From JAFGDH01 sp964447525 (lineage in GTDB: Archaea; Aenigmatarchaeota; Aenigmatarchaeia; QMZP01; QMZT01): a DNA stretch of 23,236 bases. A model generated the notes under the pieces. That model saw nothing but the letters and a program-made list of their open reading frames with translations. It did no database searches and had not been told where the DNA came from. The DNA lies in assembly GCA_964447525.1 (NCBI GenBank), contig CAYUSU010000022.1:1-23236 (forward strand), in the 5' to 3' direction. A program made the position numbers and the translations under genes. The number at the start of each line of letters is the position of its first letter. Within the stretch, counting starts at the first letter, position 1. Of this stretch, positions 22,606 through 23,236 are shown in pieces.

Positions 22606-23236
22606 ATGGAAAATGTTTATAACTTCTTGAAGAAGCATTACTGGGTGTTCTGTTTAATATTCATATTATTAGTGGCGTTCTACCTGAGAGGGATACCCGG
22701 AAACAAGCTTTCTTACCCGCGTTTACAGGCAATAGACCCATATTTCTTCTTCAGGATGGGGGAATATTACATTGAAAACGGGCAGCTACCAGCGAATGAT
22801 TATCTAGCGCAGTGGGGCACAACGCCAGGAGGGCCTGAAAGGATCACTGATTTCCCGTTAACGACGTATTCGTATCTCGCGCTCTATTATATGCTAAGTC
22901 CGCTGACAGGAATAGACTGGTATTTCATAGGCGTGTGGGGACCGGCATTCTTCGGGATGCTACAAGTATTATTTATGTTTTTCCTCGGAAAGGAAATATT
23001 TAACAAAAAGGAAGTGGGTTTGCTGGCGGCAGCGTCGCTTGCATTCGTTCCTGGTGTATTATACAGGGTTTCCGCCGGTTTCATAGAGAAAGAACCCATC
23101 GGCGGATTGTTCATGGTTATCGGTTTCATATTTTTCGTAAAGGCTTTTAAAGAAAAGACCATCGAAAAGGACGTGACGTTCAGCTACATGTTAAGGCATC
23201 CGCTGTCACTGCTCCACAGGATTAATTTAGAAGAAG
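22606..23236 (+). CDS. Oligosaccharyltransferase STT3/AglB family, N-terminal part
   Basis: The frame runs open from ATG 22606 to the window end, giving 210 residues and one extra base, so the gene is cut by the window edge. STT3/AglB transfers lipid-linked glycans to Asn in N-x-S/T sequons on the outer face of the membrane. Visible features are membrane segment 1 at about residues 13-28, then IDPYFFFRMGEYY (Asp44, Arg50), equivalent to the first acidic motif DPYYxxR. Several more membrane segments follow, and then SAGFIEKEPIGG, equivalent to the second acidic motif (usually GxxDxE). The C-terminal WWDYG sequon-binding domain lies outside. It is divergent from HMG-CoA synthase, with 123 bases between. 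Confidence 0.85.
   Translation, partial: MENVYNFLKKHYWVFCLIFILLVAFYLRGIPGNKLSYPRLQAIDPYFFFRMGEYYIENGQLPANDYLAQWGTTPGGPERITDFPLTTYSYLALYYMLSPLTGIDWYFIGVWGPAFFGMLQVLFMFFLGKEIFNKKEVGLLAAASLAFVPGVLYRVSAGFIEKEPIGGLFMVIGFIFFVKAFKEKTIEKDVTFSYMLRHPLSLLHRINLEE

Noticed and set aside
1..23236. CRISPR arrays, tRNA or rRNA genes, transposases, integrases or attachment sites
   Set aside because: Looked for by eye between and within genes. No regular repeat array, cloverleaf-like sequence, terminal inverted repeats or recombinase motifs were seen.

Overview
The window is archaeal chromosomal DNA, tightly packed and transcribed from both strands. Archaeal markers are RNA polymerase subunit RpoL, transcription factor TFS, a Dph2-type diphthamide enzyme, a geranylgeranyl reductase-family flavoprotein, the HMG-CoA synthase/thiolase/DUF35 cluster of archaeal isoprenoid synthesis, DUF99 and DUF1512 proteins, an STT3/AglB-type oligosaccharyltransferase, and TATA boxes lying about 25 bases before many start codons. 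I cannot place it more finely than Archaea (Euryarchaeota-like or a related lineage) from sequence alone. There are no tRNA or rRNA genes, insertion sequences, integrases or CRISPR arrays that I can see, and no gene-free stretch longer than about 125 bases. It looks like a core housekeeping region rather than an accessory island.

Layout. (1) 1-196: the C-terminal end of an unrecognised protein on +. (2) 193-1930, minus strand: rpoL, a DUF99 protein, signal peptidase I and TFS, in that transcription order. (3) 2018-4779: two phosphohexomutases facing each other (glmM-like on +, a phosphomannomutase/phosphoglucomutase on -), with stop codons overlapping by 4 bases. (4) 4848-6134, minus: class II HMG-CoA reductase. 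(5) 6249-7450, plus: dph2 and an unknown 77-residue ORF. (6) 7480-13262, plus: the pyrimidine operon pyrB-pyrI-pyrD-pyrK-pyrC-pyrE-pyrF, which covers every step from carbamoyl phosphate to UMP. (7) 13259-14443, minus: DUF1512 membrane-anchored protein. (8) 14569-15108, plus: a secreted, sequon-rich protein. (9) 15112-17784, minus: secF-secD, with a PDZ-like insertion in SecD. (10) 17919-18959, plus: geranylgeranyl reductase-family flavoprotein. (11) 18953-19810, minus: a DUF4430-like protein without a signal peptide. (12) 19855-22482, minus: HMG-CoA synthase, acetoacetyl-CoA thiolase and the DUF35 scaffold protein. (13) 22606 to the window end, plus: the N-terminal part of an STT3/AglB oligosaccharyltransferase.

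Functional themes. Isoprenoid and lipid synthesis is represented by thiolase, HMG-CoA synthase, DUF35 protein, HMG-CoA reductase and the reductase that saturates lipid chains. Protein export and surface glycosylation are represented by SecD/SecF, signal peptidase, AglB/STT3, two hexose-phosphate mutases that feed nucleotide sugars, and a secreted protein with several N-glycosylation sequons. Nucleotide synthesis is one compact operon with overlapping start and stop codons.

No obviously new multi-gene system is visible. The best leads are local: an altered catalytic loop in TFS, a DUF4430-like protein that appears cytosolic, a perfect 9-bp dyad between DUF1512 and the secreted protein gene, a PDZ-like domain in SecD, a bacterial-type HMG-CoA reductase and a subfamily 2 PyrF, and 3' ends of convergent genes that overlap or nearly touch at all five junctions.
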